DNA of 14,316 nucleotides from Lachnospiraceae bacterium (GTDB lineage: Bacteria; Bacillota; Clostridia; Lachnospirales; Lachnospiraceae). Of the stretch, positions 13,001 through 14,316 are shown in pieces. The DNA lies in NCBI GenBank assembly GCA_017420605.1, contig JAFOIS010000325.1, forward strand, positions 1 through 14,316, written 5' to 3'. Under the pieces are notes generated by a model that did not search any database, was not told where the DNA came from, and saw nothing but the letters and a program-made list of their open reading frames with translations. The position numbers were made by a program, and so were the translations under genes. How positions within the stretch are numbered: position 1 is the stretch's first letter; the number at the start of each line of letters is the position of its first letter.

Positions 13001-14316
13001 CCTGCTCTTCGTTCCGCTCTTTCCGCCTTTTCCAAAGAATCAGAAGAATAAAGAATATGCCGGCCGCGCAGGGGATCGCAAAGGATGAATTTTCTTCCCG
13101 TTCCGCAGGTTCTGTCTGCGTCTTATCCGCCGGTGCGTTTTCTGCCTGCAGATCTTCCGGCGCGGCTTCTCCCGGTCCCTCTTCGCCGCTTCCCGCATTT
13201 CCGGGCGCAGCGCCTTGATCCGGCGCGTGCGCAGCCGCCGGCGGCTCCTGCGGACTGTCGGCTGCCGAAGGCCCGTCTTCCGGATCTGCCTCTTCCGGGC
13301 TCACCGTTTCGGGACTTACCGTGTCGGGTCTTACGGTCTCCGGCCGCTCTTTCTGCGCCGCTTCTTCCTCCCCGGCCTCTTCCGGATGCCGGATCTTGAA
13401 CTCCACCGGTCCCAGCACGCAGACGTTGCCCGCCGCGTCCACCGTCTCGATCCGGATCGCGTATTTCCCGTCCGCGGACAGTTCCTCCCGGAGCGTCAGG
13501 ACATCGCCCCTGTATTCGTACGGCACCTCCTGCCCGTTTACCGAAACGGACAGGACCGTCACCGGGTCGATATCCCGGATCACGAACGACGGGCGCATCG
13601 CATGCCCGATCACCTGCCCCTCCGCTTCCTTCTGCTCCCATTCGATGCGCGTACCGCCCCGGTTTTCGGAAAATGAGATCGTACGGCTCACCGAATTGCC
13701 TGCAAGATCCGTCACCGTCACGGCCAGCCGGTACTGATCGTCCGTTTCGATGGGATCGAGCGCCCAGATGAGCCCTTCCTCCATCAGGACAGCCTCTCCG
13801 CCGGGTCCGGTCTCTCCGGAAAGGATCCCCGTAAGAACTGCGGCGATCCCTTCCTTAACAAGATTCCTGTCTTCCGCGGAAAGAATCAGCTCGAGCGGGG
13901 TGCGGTTGGAGGAAAGATCGTCCACACCCTGGATCGTAAGGCGGGGAAAAGTCTTGTCCACGACAAAAGCAGCTTCTTCCGGCAGGGACGCCGTATTGCC
14001 CGCAAGGTCCGTCACGGTGCCGGAAAGCCGGTACCGCCCGTCCTCCGTAAAGGTGACCTCCGCCGTCCCGTCCGTAAACGCCACGGCCGGCGCGGTATGC
14101 TCCGTTTCGATGACGATGCCGTGCGTCCCGTCGAAATTCGGATCTTCCACCGTGATAAGACACGTCCGGTCATCGCGGAAATACATGCCGTTCTCCGCGT
14201 CGTCGTTATCGTATGCGACAGAGGCCTGCGGCGGTGCGGTGTCAATGACGAACGCTTCCGGCGATACGCCGTCATAGACGGTCCCCTGCGACGGATTCCC
14301 CGCAAGATCGCGTCCA
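12978..14316 (-). CDS. Surface protein with Ig-like repeats and C-terminal membrane anchor (N-terminal part outside window)
   Basis: The frame is open from the right edge, so the Met at 14186 is internal; about 445 C-terminal residues are visible. They contain beta-rich Ig-like repeats, each ending in a D-[LA]-A-G-N signature, at visible residues 3-7, 103-107, 203-207 and 293-297, with linkers such as 'FVIDTAPP' and 'FVVDKTFP'. This is characteristic of bacterial Ig-like domains in secreted adhesin or cell-wall proteins. From about residue 312 a Pro/Glu/Ala-rich stalk extends to about 405, then a hydrophobic segment 'FAIPCAAGIFFILLILW' (412-428) followed by 'KRRKERN', which fits a C-terminal membrane anchor with the repeats outside the cell. 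No LPXTG sortase motif precedes it. Ligand and total length are unknown. It converges on, and overlaps by 23 bp, the small membrane protein gene. Confidence 0.82.
   Translation of the reverse strand, partial: GRDLAGNPSQGTVYDGVSPEAFVIDTAPPQASVAYDNDDAENGMYFRDDRTCLITVEDPNFDGTHGIVIETEHTAPAVAFTDGTAEVTFTEDGRYRLSGTVTDLAGNTASLPEEAAFVVDKTFPRLTIQGVDDLSSNRTPLELILSAEDRNLVKEGIAAVLTGILSGETGPGGEAVLMEEGLIWALDPIETDDQYRLAVTVTDLAGNSVSRTISFSENRGGTRIEWEQKEAEGQVIGHAMRPSFVIRDIDPVTVLSVSVNGQEVPYEYRGDVLTLREELSADGKYAIRIETVDAAGNVCVLGPVEFKIRHPEEAGEEEAAQKERPETVRPDTVSPETVSPEEADPEDGPSAADSPQEPPAAAHAPDQGAAPGNAGSGEEGPGEAAPEDLQAENAPADKTQTEPAEREENSSFAIPCAAGIFFILLILWKRRKERNEEQVTDRARR
13300..13344. repeat. Three imperfect 15-bp tandem repeats in the stalk region
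   Basis: Three consecutive 15-bp units (CTCACCGTTTCGGGA, CTTACCGTGTCGGGT, CTTACGGTCTCCGGC on the plus strand) encode the P-E-T-V / P-D-T-V / P-E-T-V pentads of the surface protein on the minus strand. They keep the reading frame. Confidence 0.75.

Noticed and set aside
14184..14186. Met at 14186 as the start of the Ig-like protein
   Set aside because: The frame is open to the window edge and upstream codons encode another D-L-A-G-N repeat end and linker, so the gene clearly continues to the right.

Overview
The window is a GC-rich stretch of a Firmicutes chromosome, most likely from a high-GC, Lachnospiraceae-like member of the Clostridia. The placement is inferred from gene order. The minus-strand block (Orn/Lys/Arg decarboxylase, NMP-kinase-like protein, holB, ricT/PSP1, trmN6-like methyltransferase, acyl-CoA ligase, rsmI) mirrors the Bacillus subtilis order yaaO-tmk-yaaQ-yaaR-holB-yaaT-yabA-yabB-yazA-yabC, with several losses, one replacement and one insertion. 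I see no mobile element, CRISPR array, tRNA or rRNA.

Layout: (1) 1-2048, plus strand: the 3' end of a nicotinate phosphoribosyltransferase gene, followed 20 bp later by a short RecQ-family helicase. (2) 2118-9596, minus strand: a tightly packed seven-gene run transcribed from about 9.6 kb down to 2.1 kb. Neighbouring genes overlap or are separated by a few bases, except for a 44-bp gap after the decarboxylase. (3) 9721-13000, plus strand: a zinc-ribbon/transmembrane/DUF3160 protein followed 31 bp later by a small membrane-anchored protein with two Asp-rich, calcium-site-like motifs. (4) 12978 to the end, minus strand: the C-terminal part of a large surface protein with Ig-like repeats, a Pro/Glu/Ala-rich stalk and a C-terminal membrane anchor. 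Its stop lies 23 bp inside the convergent gene.

Working together: the minus-strand block is mainly information-processing housekeeping: clamp-loader delta', an RNase Y-specificity/PSP1 factor, a tRNA methyltransferase and a 16S rRNA 2'-O-methyltransferase. A long-chain acyl-CoA ligase-like gene has been wedged between the two RNA methyltransferases and is translationally coupled to both. A guanylate-kinase-fold protein sits where thymidylate kinase sits in B. subtilis. The genes right of 9.7 kb look like cell-envelope functions and are the least characterised part.

The points most worth checking are two promoter-like sequences placed so that transcripts would start at or within a few bases of the start codon (decarboxylase and holB, neither with a Shine-Dalgarno), the ligase insertion, the kinase replacement, and the DUF3160 pair. 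I found no clear evidence of a wholly new multi-gene system; most of the window is ordinary core genome.
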